Source: Pseudomonas brassicacearum subsp. neoaurantiaca (GTDB lineage Bacteria; Pseudomonadota; Gammaproteobacteria; Pseudomonadales; Pseudomonadaceae). Taken from it: a stretch of DNA of 64,000 nt. The stretch covers positions 203,695 through 267,694 of the forward strand of contig NZ_VDLV01000004.1 of the NCBI RefSeq assembly GCF_013608025.1, in the 5' to 3' direction. A program made the translations under genes and the position numbers. Below, in pieces: positions 56,447 to 63,965 of the stretch (the first letter of the stretch is position 1; the number at the start of each line of letters is the position of its first letter). The notes beneath the pieces are model-generated. The model searched no databases. It was not told the DNA's origin and saw only the letters and a list, made by a program, of their open reading frames with translations.

Positions 56447-56552
56447 GTGGCGAGGGAGCTTGCTCCCGCTCGGCTGCGCAGCAGACGCCGCTTTTCGATT
56501 CAGAAACTTTGGGGTCGCTTCGCAACCCAGCGGGAGCAAGCTCCCTCGCCAC
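56447..56552. repeat. REPIN, GTGGCGAGGGAG family
   Basis: Inverted family-A pair, nearly identical to the one at 55636-55732 apart from the spacer. Confidence 0.9.
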
Positions 56553-56681
56553 GTTGGATCTGCTTTCCAAGCTAAACGCATTTCGATGGCTACAGGTTGC
56601 CAGCCCCGCAACCCTCTCCTAAGATCGATGCACGCAAGGGTGCAGCGGAGCTGCCCGATAAAGCCTGATTCAAGGACCGAC

Positions 56682-57059
56682 ATGACGCATATCAAACGCT
56701 CCATCACCACCGAGCCCCGGTCAGGGCTGACTCGCGAAGAGCTCTGGGACGAACAGGACAAGGGCCTGATCAAATGCTGGGAAATCGGTCGCGACCGGGC
56801 AGCGAGGTTTCCCGAACTGGCGCAACGCTGCCTGGACGGTGAGCTGCCGGTGCTGGGCTGGAAAGGCGGGGTCAGCCGCAGCCTGAAGAAAACCGCCAAG
56901 TTCGGTTGTCTCAAGTATCTGGCGCAATGGCAGGGCCTGCGTGGCGAAGACCTGGACATCGACCTGACCCAGGAGCGCACGCTGACCTGCTCCAGCACGA
57001 ACATGGTCGTGACGTTCACGCCAGACCGGGCCAAATACGTGAACCAGGAGCCCGCCTGA
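56682..57059 (+). CDS. Conserved hypothetical protein
   Basis: A 125-residue soluble protein I do not recognise. It starts MTHIKRSITTEPR. An acidic helix (TREELWDEQDKGLIKCWEIGR) is followed by a segment with GELPVLGWKGGVSRS, and the C-terminus is beta-like (TLTCSSTNMVVTFTP). AAGGA lies nine bases before ATG 56682. The hydrolase gene starts 28 bases after its stop, so they may form a pair. Confidence 0.72.
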   Translation: MTHIKRSITTEPRSGLTREELWDEQDKGLIKCWEIGRDRAARFPELAQRCLDGELPVLGWKGGVSRSLKKTAKFGCLKYLAQWQGLRGEDLDIDLTQERTLTCSSTNMVVTFTPDRAKYVNQEPA

Positions 57060-57087
57060 CCCCAACCGATTGAAGCCGGAGACCAAC

Positions 57088-57990
57088 ATGACATCTGCGC
57101 CCAAGGTCAATTTCGCGGTGACGCCGCTGCTGCGCATCGCCTACGAAGAACACGGCCCTGCCAGCGGCGAGCCGATCATCCTGCTGCACGGCTTCCCCTA
57201 TGATCCGCGTACCTTCGACGAGGTTGCCCCGGTCCTGGCCCAACGCGGCTATCGGGTCATCGTGCCGTACCTGCGCGGCTACGGCCCAACCCGGTTCAAC
57301 AATCCCGCCATCGCCCGCTCCGGCCAACAGGCCGCGTTGGCGCAGGATCTGCTCGACCTGATGGACGCGCTCGACATTCCCCAAGCGGCGCTGTGCGGCT
57401 ATGACTGGGGTGGCCGCGCCGCCTGCATCGTCGCCGCCCTGTGGCCCGAACGCGTGCGCTGCCTGGTCGCGGGCGACGGCTATATCGTGCAGGACATTCC
57501 TGGCTCGACCCAACCGCTGGGGCCCGAAGATGAATATCGCCTGTGGTATCAGTATTACTTTCACACCGCCCGGGGCGTCGAAGGCCTGACGCAGAATCGG
57601 CGTGAACTGTGCCAATTGCTCTGGCGCCTCTGGTCGCCAACCTGGAAACGCGGCGCCGAGCTGTATCCGCTCACCGCGCCGTCATTCGAGAACCCGGACT
57701 TTGTAGACGTGGTGATTCACTCCTACCGGCATCGTTTCATGTACGCGCCGGGGGATCCGACGCTCGAGTGGATGGAGGAAAAACTAACGGAGCAACCTTT
57801 CATCAGCGTGCCGAGCATCGCTCTGTGCGGCGGCGATGACGGTGTGGGGCCACCATCGGCGGACGATGGGGATGCCGGGCATTTCAGCGGGTTTTATGAA
57901 CGCCGCGTACTGGCCGGCGTCGGCCATAACATTCCTCAGGAGGCCCCCGAGGCCACGGTCAAGGCGTTACTGGATCTGCTTGAGCGTTGA
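57088..57990 (+). CDS. Alpha/beta hydrolase, epoxide hydrolase-like
   Basis: A 300-residue hydrolase. The oxyanion motif is HGFP (LLHGFPYDPRTF). The nucleophile elbow is GYDWGG, with Asp instead of Ser, which points to the epoxide hydrolase/haloalkane dehalogenase branch rather than an esterase. The His is in VGHNIPQE, and the acidic residue is probably in GGDDGVGPP. GGAG lies six bases before ATG 57088. The last 32 bases overlap the convergent GlxA-type gene. Confidence 0.87.
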   Translation: MTSAPKVNFAVTPLLRIAYEEHGPASGEPIILLHGFPYDPRTFDEVAPVLAQRGYRVIVPYLRGYGPTRFNNPAIARSGQQAALAQDLLDLMDALDIPQAALCGYDWGGRAACIVAALWPERVRCLVAGDGYIVQDIPGSTQPLGPEDEYRLWYQYYFHTARGVEGLTQNRRELCQLLWRLWSPTWKRGAELYPLTAPSFENPDFVDVVIHSYRHRFMYAPGDPTLEWMEEKLTEQPFISVPSIALCGGDDGVGPPSADDGDAGHFSGFYERRVLAGVGHNIPQEAPEATVKALLDLLER

Positions 57991-58945
57991 ACCGCTCCCG
58001 ATAGGCCTGGGGCGTCACGCCCACGGCTCGCAAAAAGCTGCGGCGCAGGGTTTCTTCGCTGCCGAAGCCACATTGCAGGGCGACACGCTTGACCGGCACC
58101 GCGCTGTCGGCAAGCAGGCGGCGGGCGGTCTCGACGCGGATCAGTTCCACGGCGCGGGCTGGGGTCTGGCCGGTCTCGGCGCGGTAATGGCGAACAAAAC
58201 TGCGTTCGCTCATGCCCGCCTCGGCGGCCAGGCTCGACAAGCCCAGGTCCCGCGTCAGGTGCTCGGCGATCCAGGCGTGCAATCTATCGAAGCGACCGCC
58301 CTGTTTTTGTAGCGCCAAGGTGGCGCTGAATTGCGATTGCCCGCCGGGACGCTTGAGAAAGACCACCAAGTGCCGCGCGACCTCCAAGGCCATCGCCCGG
58401 CCCAGATCCTCTTCGACCAGCGCCAATGCGAGGTCGATCCCAGCCGTAACCCCGGCCGAGGTCCAGACCGGGCCATCCTTGATGAAAATTGGATTGGGTT
58501 CGACCTGCAGTTGCGGGTGTTGTTGGGCCAGTTGTTCACAACGAGTCCAGTGAGTCGCCACCCGGCGCCCATCCAGCCACCCACTGGCCGCCAACAGAAA
58601 CGCACCGGTACACACTGACGCGACCCTGCGCGAGCGCATCCCCTGGTGCTTGACCCAGGCCACCAGGGCCGGATCCTTGGCGGCTTCGTATACGCCCCAA
58701 CCACCCGCGATCAACAACGTGTCGCTGTCATCGTCGGGGAGCGGCTCGGCCATCAGCGCCAACCCCGCCGACGACATCACCGCCCCGCCACCAGCAGCAA
58801 CGACCGTCGGCGCATAAGGCGCCGGCAATCCTTGCCCACGGACCAGATCGTTGGCCGACGCGAATACCTGCAAGGGCCCCGTGACGTCCAGCACCTGAAC
58901 GCTGGCGAAGGCCAGCACATGAATGGATTTCGGCGTATTGGGCAT
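57959..58945 (-). CDS. GlxA-family regulator (DJ-1/PfpI plus AraC domain)
   Basis: A 328-residue regulator. The N-terminal DJ-1/PfpI domain (about 5-195) keeps the LDVTGP segment and the Cys in SVCTGAFLLA. The C-terminal AraC/XylS domain (about 220-320) has two helix-turn-helices (LSSLAAEAGMSERSFVRHYRAETG and KRVALQCGFGSEETLRRSF). It is divergent from an isonitrile hydratase gene whose protein has the same fold, so it probably controls that gene. Confidence 0.92.
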   Translation of the reverse strand: MPNTPKSIHVLAFASVQVLDVTGPLQVFASANDLVRGQGLPAPYAPTVVAAGGGAVMSSAGLALMAEPLPDDDSDTLLIAGGWGVYEAAKDPALVAWVKHQGMRSRRVASVCTGAFLLAASGWLDGRRVATHWTRCEQLAQQHPQLQVEPNPIFIKDGPVWTSAGVTAGIDLALALVEEDLGRAMALEVARHLVVFLKRPGGQSQFSATLALQKQGGRFDRLHAWIAEHLTRDLGLSSLAAEAGMSERSFVRHYRAETGQTPARAVELIRVETARRLLADSAVPVKRVALQCGFGSEETLRRSFLRAVGVTPQAYRERFNAQADPVTP

Positions 58946-59047
58946 ATTGGCGTGATTCGTGGGTTTATTGGCGAATACGCCAGATCCTACGAGCCTACAG
59001 TGAAAACGTCCACCCCTCGGGCACCATCATCCAAAGGAGCAAGCGAC

Positions 59048-59734
59048 ATGACATTGCAGATTGGCTTTCTATTATTTCCCCAGGTCCAGCAACTGGACCT
59101 CACCGGCCCTTATGACGTGCTGGCCTCGTTGCCGGATGTGAAGGTGCACCTGATCTGGAAAGACCTGGCGCCTGTTACCGCGAGCACTGGCCTGGTCCTG
59201 CTGCCCACCGTCACGTTCGAGGATTGCCCTGACCTCGACGTCATTTGCGTGCCCGGCGGCAGCGGTGTCGGCCCGTTGATGGAAGACGAGCAGACCCTGG
59301 CCTTCATCAAGCGCCAGGCTGCCCACGCCAAGTACATCACGTCGGTGTGCACCGGCTCGCTGGTACTCGGCGCGGCGGGACTGTTGCGCGGCAAGCGCGC
59401 CACTACGCACTGGGCCTTCCATAGCTTGTTGCAGCCGTTGGGTGCGACGCCGGTCATGGACCGCGTGGTACGCGACGGTAACGTGTTCACCGGTGGCGGC
59501 ATCACGGCGGGTATCGATTTTGCCTTGACGCTGGCAGCTGAGCTGTTCGACCAGGACACTGCCGAGCTGGTCCAACTGCAGCTTGAATACGCCCCGGCTC
59601 CGCCGTTCACCGCAGGCCGCCCAGACACCGCACCGCCGCAGGTGCTCGAAGAAGCCAATCGCCGTTCGGCAGAATCGTTCCGGGTGCGTTCGCAGATCAC
59701 CCAGCGGGCCGCGGCACGGTTGAAATCTGCGTAA
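59048..59734 (+). CDS. inhA: Isonitrile hydratase (DJ-1/PfpI family)
   Basis: Hydrates isonitriles to N-substituted formamides. It has 228 residues, the length of characterised Pseudomonas InhA. The N-terminal Asp is in QQLDLTGPYDVLASLP, and the catalytic Cys is in TSVCTGSLVLGAAGLL (about residue 101). AAGGAG precedes the start. It stands alone, 102 bases from the divergent GlxA-type regulator. Confidence 0.9.
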   Translation: MTLQIGFLLFPQVQQLDLTGPYDVLASLPDVKVHLIWKDLAPVTASTGLVLLPTVTFEDCPDLDVICVPGGSGVGPLMEDEQTLAFIKRQAAHAKYITSVCTGSLVLGAAGLLRGKRATTHWAFHSLLQPLGATPVMDRVVRDGNVFTGGGITAGIDFALTLAAELFDQDTAELVQLQLEYAPAPPFTAGRPDTAPPQVLEEANRRSAESFRVRSQITQRAAARLKSA

Positions 59735-59778
59735 AAGTCTTGGCCAGGCACTGCGATCAAGTGCCTGGCTTGGATGGC

Positions 59779-60036
59779 TTAGACTTCCTGGCGATACAGC
59801 ACCATGCCCGCGTGATACAGCACGCCATCACGAAAATCCCCGTCGGCCGTGAAACCGGTGTCGTCGTGGTATTCGATATGGTCGTCCTGCAGCCAATAGT
59901 CACCTTGGTAGGCACTTTCCCGGGCGCCCCGTGCTTCGTCGTAGCGCCCGCCGGGGAGCAACCGATGGCGAATCACGCCATCGGCCGTCACCCACAGGCC
60001 GACAAACTTGTCTTGGTCTCCGATTACCTTTCTCAT
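59779..60036 (-). CDS. Atu4866-domain protein
   Basis: An 85-residue small protein predicted to be a beta barrel of the Atu4866 family (KFVGLWVTADGVIRHRLLPGGRYDEARG, then YQGDYWLQDDHIEYHDDTGF). Such proteins often accompany short-chain dehydrogenases, as here. GGGGAG lies eight bases before the start at 60036. The function is unknown. It lies 28 bases downstream of the SDR gene on the same strand. Confidence 0.85.
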   Translation of the reverse strand: MRKVIGDQDKFVGLWVTADGVIRHRLLPGGRYDEARGARESAYQGDYWLQDDHIEYHDDTGFTADGDFRDGVLYHAGMVLYRQEV

Positions 60037-60064
60037 GAAAGCAGCTCCCCTGTTGGTTTCGGCG

Positions 60065-60802
60065 TTAAAACGGGCTGGCCGTTGGTCGCACCACCAATTC
60101 ACTAACGTCCACGTCCGCTGGTTGATCAATTGCGTAGGCAATTGCCCGTGCGATGGCTTCGGCGGGAATGGCGATCCTGCGAAACTCACGCATCTCGGCA
60201 CGTCCGCCCTCGTCGGAAATGCTCTCGGCTAGTTCAGACTTGGTTACACCAGGGGAAACCACCGTCACCCGGACATCCGCACCCACTTCCTGGCGCAGAC
60301 CTTCGGAGATTGCCCGCACGGCAAACTTCGTGGCGCAATACACAGCGGCAGTCGGGCTGACCGTGTAGGCACCGATGGAGGCGATGTTGATGAATTGGCC
60401 GCTGCGCTGGCGCTGCATCAGCGGCAGGCCGGCGGCAATGCCGTGGAGCACGCCACGGATGTTGACGTCGATCATGCGGTCCCATTCCTCGACCTTCAAC
60501 GCTTCGAGCTTGGAGAGCGGCATGACACCGGCGTTATTGATGATCACATCGAGCCGGCCGAATTTTTCGACGGAAAAATCTATCAGGGCCTGGACATCGT
60601 CGCGACGGGTCACGTCCACGGCTTTGCAGGCAGCCCGGTGGCCCGCGGCTTCAAGTTCATGCACCAGCGTTTGCAAGCGATCCACCCGCCGGGCGCCAAG
60701 CACTACGCAAGCCCCCCGAGCGGCCAACAGCCGCGCCGCCGCCTCACCAATCCCGCTGCTGGCGCCAGTAATGACCACTACTTTGTCTTGAATATTGGAC
60801 AT
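60065..60802 (-). CDS. SDR-family NAD(P)-dependent oxidoreductase
   Basis: A 245-residue classical short-chain dehydrogenase with TGASSGIG (about 12-19), INNAG (about 87-91), and a catalytic Ser, Tyr and Lys in IASIGAYTVSPTAAVYCATKFA. GARRVDRL suggests NADP preference. It is upstream of the Atu4866 gene on the same strand and divergent from an AraC regulator, a common two- or three-gene stress or xenobiotic unit. Confidence 0.92.
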   Translation of the reverse strand: MSNIQDKVVVITGASSGIGEAAARLLAARGACVVLGARRVDRLQTLVHELEAAGHRAACKAVDVTRRDDVQALIDFSVEKFGRLDVIINNAGVMPLSKLEALKVEEWDRMIDVNIRGVLHGIAAGLPLMQRQRSGQFINIASIGAYTVSPTAAVYCATKFAVRAISEGLRQEVGADVRVTVVSPGVTKSELAESISDEGGRAEMREFRRIAIPAEAIARAIAYAIDQPADVDVSELVVRPTASPF

Positions 60803-61000
60803 GTTGGTTTCCTCGTCTGGATGCGTTGCTCCCGGCGGGAGCGTTTTGACAGGTCCAGATTAAGAAGCCATCCGACGCTTCGGTTAGCCGGATCCTCCTG
60901 CGCATTTGCACGATCCTGTAACGATAACGCCTCTGGTCGTAGCGGTTGCAATCAGCTTAACTAGCGCGATCCATTGAATTGGCCAGGGAGATTGATCGGC

Positions 61001-61948
61001 ATGTCGGTATCCACGTCCATCACCATCACGCCTGATAATGGCGTAGACCTGCGTCGCGCCGAGCTGGCGAACCTGATGAAGCGCTACGCGCCGGAGTACG
61101 GCGTCCACGCCACCGCCATCGACGCCTTGCATCTGATCCGCAGCGACGAACCCACCGAAGCGTTACATGTCGTGCATAAGCCAGGGTTATGCGTCATTGT
61201 CCAAGGACGCAAGGAAGTGACCCTGGCTGATGAGCGCTACGTTTATGATCCGCTCAATTATTTGGTGGTCTCAGTGACATTGCCTCTGGCCGGCCAAGTG
61301 ATCGAGGCCAGCCCCGAGCAACCGTACCTATGCATTCGCCTGGACATCGATCCCGCTCAGATCTGTCGGCTGATCGCCGACGCCAGCCCCATCGGCGTGC
61401 CGACCGAAAGGTCCGGTCGCGGCTTGTTCCTGGACCGCATCGACGAGCCCTTGCTCGACGCAATGTTGCGCTTGCTGCGGTTGCTCGACAGCCCCGACGA
61501 CATCGCCACCCTCGCGCCCTTGGCGCAGCAGGAAATCTTTTATCGACTGTTGCGGGGCGCCCAAGGCAGGCGACTGCATGAAATTGCCATTCCTGACACC
61601 CAGACCCACCGTATCAGCCGCGCCATCGAATGGCTCAATACGCATTACGCCGAACCGCTGAGCATCGACAGCCTGGCGCAAATGATCAATCTCAGCCCCT
61701 CGGCACTGCATCATCGTTTCAAGGCAGTGACCGCGATGAGCCCGCTGCAATATCAGAAACAGTTGCGCCTGCAGGAAGCCAGGCGCCTATTGCTTGCCGA
61801 GAACAGCGACGTTTCGTCAATAGGCTACAAGATGGGCTATGAAAGCCCTTCGCAGTTCAGTCGGGAATACAGCCGTCTATTTGGCGCCTCGCCAAGCAAG
61901 GACATCGCTCGCTTGCGCGCCATGGCTTTACAGGCCAGCACTGTCTGA
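61001..61948 (+). CDS. AraC-family transcriptional regulator
   Basis: A 315-residue regulator with an N-terminal cupin-like AraC domain (about 15-175, including VHKPGLCVIVQGRKEVTLADERYVYDP). A C-terminal double helix-turn-helix follows (SIDSLAQMINLSPSALHHRFKAVTAMSPLQYQKQLRLQEARRLL spans about 215-262, then VSSIGYKMGYESPSQFSREYSRLFG). ATG 61001 has GGGAG upstream. TTG 60974 is also in frame. It is divergent from the SDR gene and probably its regulator. Confidence 0.92.
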   Translation: MSVSTSITITPDNGVDLRRAELANLMKRYAPEYGVHATAIDALHLIRSDEPTEALHVVHKPGLCVIVQGRKEVTLADERYVYDPLNYLVVSVTLPLAGQVIEASPEQPYLCIRLDIDPAQICRLIADASPIGVPTERSGRGLFLDRIDEPLLDAMLRLLRLLDSPDDIATLAPLAQQEIFYRLLRGAQGRRLHEIAIPDTQTHRISRAIEWLNTHYAEPLSIDSLAQMINLSPSALHHRFKAVTAMSPLQYQKQLRLQEARRLLLAENSDVSSIGYKMGYESPSQFSREYSRLFGASPSKDIARLRAMALQASTV

Positions 61949-62127
61949 ATCTGCCTGCGAACAGGATCAGGCAAACGCAAGGCAGTTTCCGTCTAACGTC
62001 TTCCCACTCATGGTCCCTACTCTGAACTCACGCAGCAAGGCAACCGTCCGGGCTGCAACGGGTTCAGCCAGATTTCGCATCTGAACGACCCGGCCCTTAC
62101 CCCCTTGTTATGACCGGAGTCATTGCC

Positions 62128-62379
62128 ATGAAAAGTTTGAAATACTCAATCGCCATTATTACCTTCGTCCTGAGCGCCACGGCTTTTGCTTTGCCGAGCC
62201 AGCAACAGGACCGTTTCTTCACCCAAGCGAACGACCATCAACATTCAGTAGCGGCAGACGGGACGGATCGTACGCCTATGGGCCAAGCACTTGCGGCTGA
62301 TGGCGCGGACCGTACGCCTGGTGGGCAAGCGCTCGCCGCTGATGGTTCGGACCGTACCATGGCCAGGTGCTTGGCATGA
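62128..62379 (+). CDS. Small secreted protein with 14-residue tandem repeats
   Basis: An 83-residue protein with a clear signal peptide (MKSLKYSIAIITFVLSATAFA, cut near residue 21). A short linker follows, then tandem repeats of the pattern (V/L)AADGxDRTPxGQA at 62248-62289 and 62290-62331. A third, partial repeat starts at 62332. The third copy departs after DRT. The frame two bases on gives HGQVLGMI, which restores the GQ pattern, so an indel near 62357 is likely. The function is unknown. A dyad (GTTCAG/CTGAAC, 62062-62086) lies upstream. Confidence 0.72.
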   Translation: MKSLKYSIAIITFVLSATAFALPSQQQDRFFTQANDHQHSVAADGTDRTPMGQALAADGADRTPGGQALAADGSDRTMARCLA

Positions 62380-62404
62380 TATGAGTACGACTTTCTTCCA
62401 GACG

Positions 62405-62514
62405 AAAAAAAACCCGCCTAGGCGGGTTTTTGAGGACCATTTTGACTCACTGTCCGGCACTCCATGCCTGGTCCCATCATCCGTGACCCCAAGCACTCCC
62501 TGTGCTCAGTGGGT
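62405..62514 (-). ncRNA. RsmX-like small RNA, copy 1
   Basis: About 110 nt. The 5' part has GCAC-AGGGA-GTGC (62493-62505), a classic RsmA/RsmE-binding hairpin. Further GGA motifs occur in ACGGATG, GGGACC, ATGGAGT and CCGGACA. An intrinsic terminator (AACCCGCC/GGCGGGTT plus T8, 62405-62430) ends it. A -10-like TAATCT (reverse strand, 62521-62526) and a GacA-like box upstream support transcription. It would titrate the CsrA-type repressors RsmA/RsmE. Confidence 0.8.
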
Positions 62515-62570
62515 GAAAACAGATTAGCCCCGCGGATGCCTTGGTCCAAGACGACAATGCACCGCTAGTG

Positions 62571-62590
62571 TGTAAGCGTTTCGCTATACA
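62571..62590 (-). promoter_or_regulatory. GacA-box-like site for RsmX copy 1
   Basis: The reverse strand reads TGTATAGCGAAACGCTTACA. The CTTACA half matches the GacA box consensus (TGTAAG-N6-CTTACA), and the other half is degenerate. It is centred about 66 bases upstream of the predicted start, the usual distance. Confidence 0.65.
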
Positions 62591-62616
62591 GCACATTTGA
62601 AGCTTTATAACAGGCG

Positions 62617-62730
62617 AAAAAAAACCCGCCGAAGCGGGTTTTTCCAAGACCATTACGACTCCCTGTCGATAGCCATCCTTGCAAGGTCGATCTTCCCTGA
62701 TCCTGCAGCACTCCCTGTGCTTCAGTGGAT
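62617..62730 (-). ncRNA. RsmX-like small RNA, copy 2
   Basis: About 114 nt with six GGA motifs. Three are in ideal hairpin loops: GCAC-AGGGA-GTGC (62708-62720), GATC-AGGGAA-GATC (62689-62702) and CGAC-AGGGA-GTCG (62656-62668). AAGGATG lies between. The terminator is AACCCGC/GCGGGTT with a T8 run (62617-62643). TAATCT (reverse strand, 62737-62742) is the -10. The promoter spacing is identical to copy 1, and the two copies are 216 bases apart, so they arose by tandem duplication. Confidence 0.85.
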
Positions 62731-62786
62731 GAGTGAAGATTACGCCTCGGATCCAAAGTGAAACAGAGGACATAGCTACCAAGTCA

Positions 62787-62806
62787 TGTAAGACATTCGC
62801 CATACC
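62787..62806 (-). promoter_or_regulatory. GacA-box-like site for RsmX copy 2
   Basis: The reverse strand reads GGTATGGCGAATGTCTTACA, identical at 15 of 20 positions to the copy 1 site and at the same distance (about -66) from the predicted start. Confidence 0.65.
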
Positions 62807-62879
62807 CACCCTTCCGAAAACCCTTAGAGCGCCCAGGAAAACCTGATTCCAAGCCCAGCACACCGTCTTATGGGGAACC

Positions 62880-63338
62880 TCATGCTTTGCTCAAGAATTC
62901 CTCTATGTTGGCCATCTGCTCATCCCAGCCTCGGCTGTCCATCCGGAAAGCCTTGAGTCGACGCGCCTCGGGAATGTCGTTGAACCCCGACTCGACTACC
63001 TTTAGCAAGGTACCGCCATCCATATCTTCCAGCTCGAATTGCACTCGCGTCTCGGCCTCTTGGGAATAGTCAGTCTGCGGCTCCACAGCATAAGGATGCC
63101 AGCGAAACGAGAACACTCGCTCGGGTTCGACGCGCTCCACCAGCACATCCCAAACGAGATGCTCATAACCCGTATAGGTAATTTGCCCTTGGGTGCGCTC
63201 ACCTGCGACGAAGCGTTTACCCGCCAACTCCACGCCAAACCATTGACCAAAAGCTTCTGCATTGGCCAGGGCTCGCCAGACCTGCGAACGCGGCGCCTTC
63301 AGTAAGATCTTTCTTTCGATACGATCAGATAGATGCAT
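62880..63338 (-). CDS. SRPBCC/AHSA1-domain protein
   Basis: A 152-residue protein of the START-like AHSA1 (activator of Hsp90 ATPase-like) family. It has the typical opening RKILLKAPRSQVWRALANAEAFGQWFG and closing GWDEQMANIEEFL. These proteins bind hydrophobic ligands, and the ligand here is unknown. GGAGGTGACCC precedes the ATG at 63338. It ends just upstream of the RsmX copy 2 GacA-like box. Confidence 0.9.
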   Translation of the reverse strand: MHLSDRIERKILLKAPRSQVWRALANAEAFGQWFGVELAGKRFVAGERTQGQITYTGYEHLVWDVLVERVEPERVFSFRWHPYAVEPQTDYSQEAETRVQFELEDMDGGTLLKVVESGFNDIPEARRLKAFRMDSRGWDEQMANIEEFLSKA

Positions 63339-63459
63339 GGGTCACCTCCTGTGCTCAACACTAGGCCTGTAAGACCACAAGACCAACCGAAAAGTTGTAT
63401 CGGCGCGTTGTTTGAGTACACTCCCCGGCAGTCTTACCCCTTCAACTCAAGGAGAGATG

Positions 63460-63864
63460 ATGAAGTCCGCACGTTTGCTTCTACCCCTGATTCCGCTGTT
63501 GTTCATCAGCGCTGTCCAGGCAGAGGATTGCACCGATGCTGTGACCCAAGGTGACATGAACCAGTGCGCAGCCCAGGAGAACAAGGCTGCCGACAAGGAA
63601 CTGAACAGTTTGTACAAGCAGATCACAGCGCGCCTGAAGGACAATGCCGAGGCCAAGCGACTGCTGGTCAAGGCGCAACGTGCCTGGATCGACTTCCGTG
63701 ACGCCGAATGCAGCTTTTCTGCGTCCGGCGTCGAGGGCGGCAGCGTCTATCCGATGGTCCACAATGAGTGCATTACAGCCCTGACGAAGGCGCGGGTCGA
63801 GGCGTTCAAAACCTACCTCAAATGTAAGGAAGGTGATTTAAGCTGCCCGGTGCCAGAGGCTTGA
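63460..63864 (+). CDS. LprI-like (DUF1311) secreted protein
   Basis: A 134-residue periplasmic protein with a signal peptide (cut near AVQA/EDC, residue 18). The LprI/DUF1311 domain has the pattern CTDAVTQGDMNQCAAQENKAADKELNSLYKQI and LVKAQRAWIDFRDAECSF, with conserved cysteines. LprI proteins inhibit lysozyme in some bacteria. Whether this one does is unknown. ATG 63460 is chosen because AAGGAG is five bases upstream. The ATG at 63457 is closer than usual. Confidence 0.9.
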   Translation: MKSARLLLPLIPLLFISAVQAEDCTDAVTQGDMNQCAAQENKAADKELNSLYKQITARLKDNAEAKRLLVKAQRAWIDFRDAECSFSASGVEGGSVYPMVHNECITALTKARVEAFKTYLKCKEGDLSCPVPEA

Positions 63865-63879
63865 TTGATGGAGATAAAA

Positions 63880-63906
63880 AAGGATGACCTCAGGTCACCC
63901 CTTTTT
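63880..63906 (+). terminator. Intrinsic terminator after the LprI-like gene
   Basis: GG-A-TGACC pairs with GGTCA-CCC around a three-base loop, flanked by an A-run and a T5 run, 16 bases past the stop. Confidence 0.82.
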
Positions 63907-63915
63907 ATTGTTCGC

Positions 63916-63955
63916 ATAAAACAAAACCCCTACCTGCGTCAGCAGATAGGGGTTT
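63916..63955 (-). terminator. Intrinsic terminator of the rRNA operon
   Basis: On the reverse strand AAACCCCTATCTGC pairs with GCAGGTAGGGGTTT, followed by TTTTGTTTTAT, just past the 3' end of 5S rRNA. Confidence 0.88.
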
Positions 63956-63965
63956 CGGAATTTAA

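Noticed and set aside
62477..62863. 128-codon reverse frame across the RsmX-like region
   Set aside because: It spans the sRNA promoter, box and part of the RNAs. The repeated residues come from the terminators and the sRNA duplication, not from a protein.
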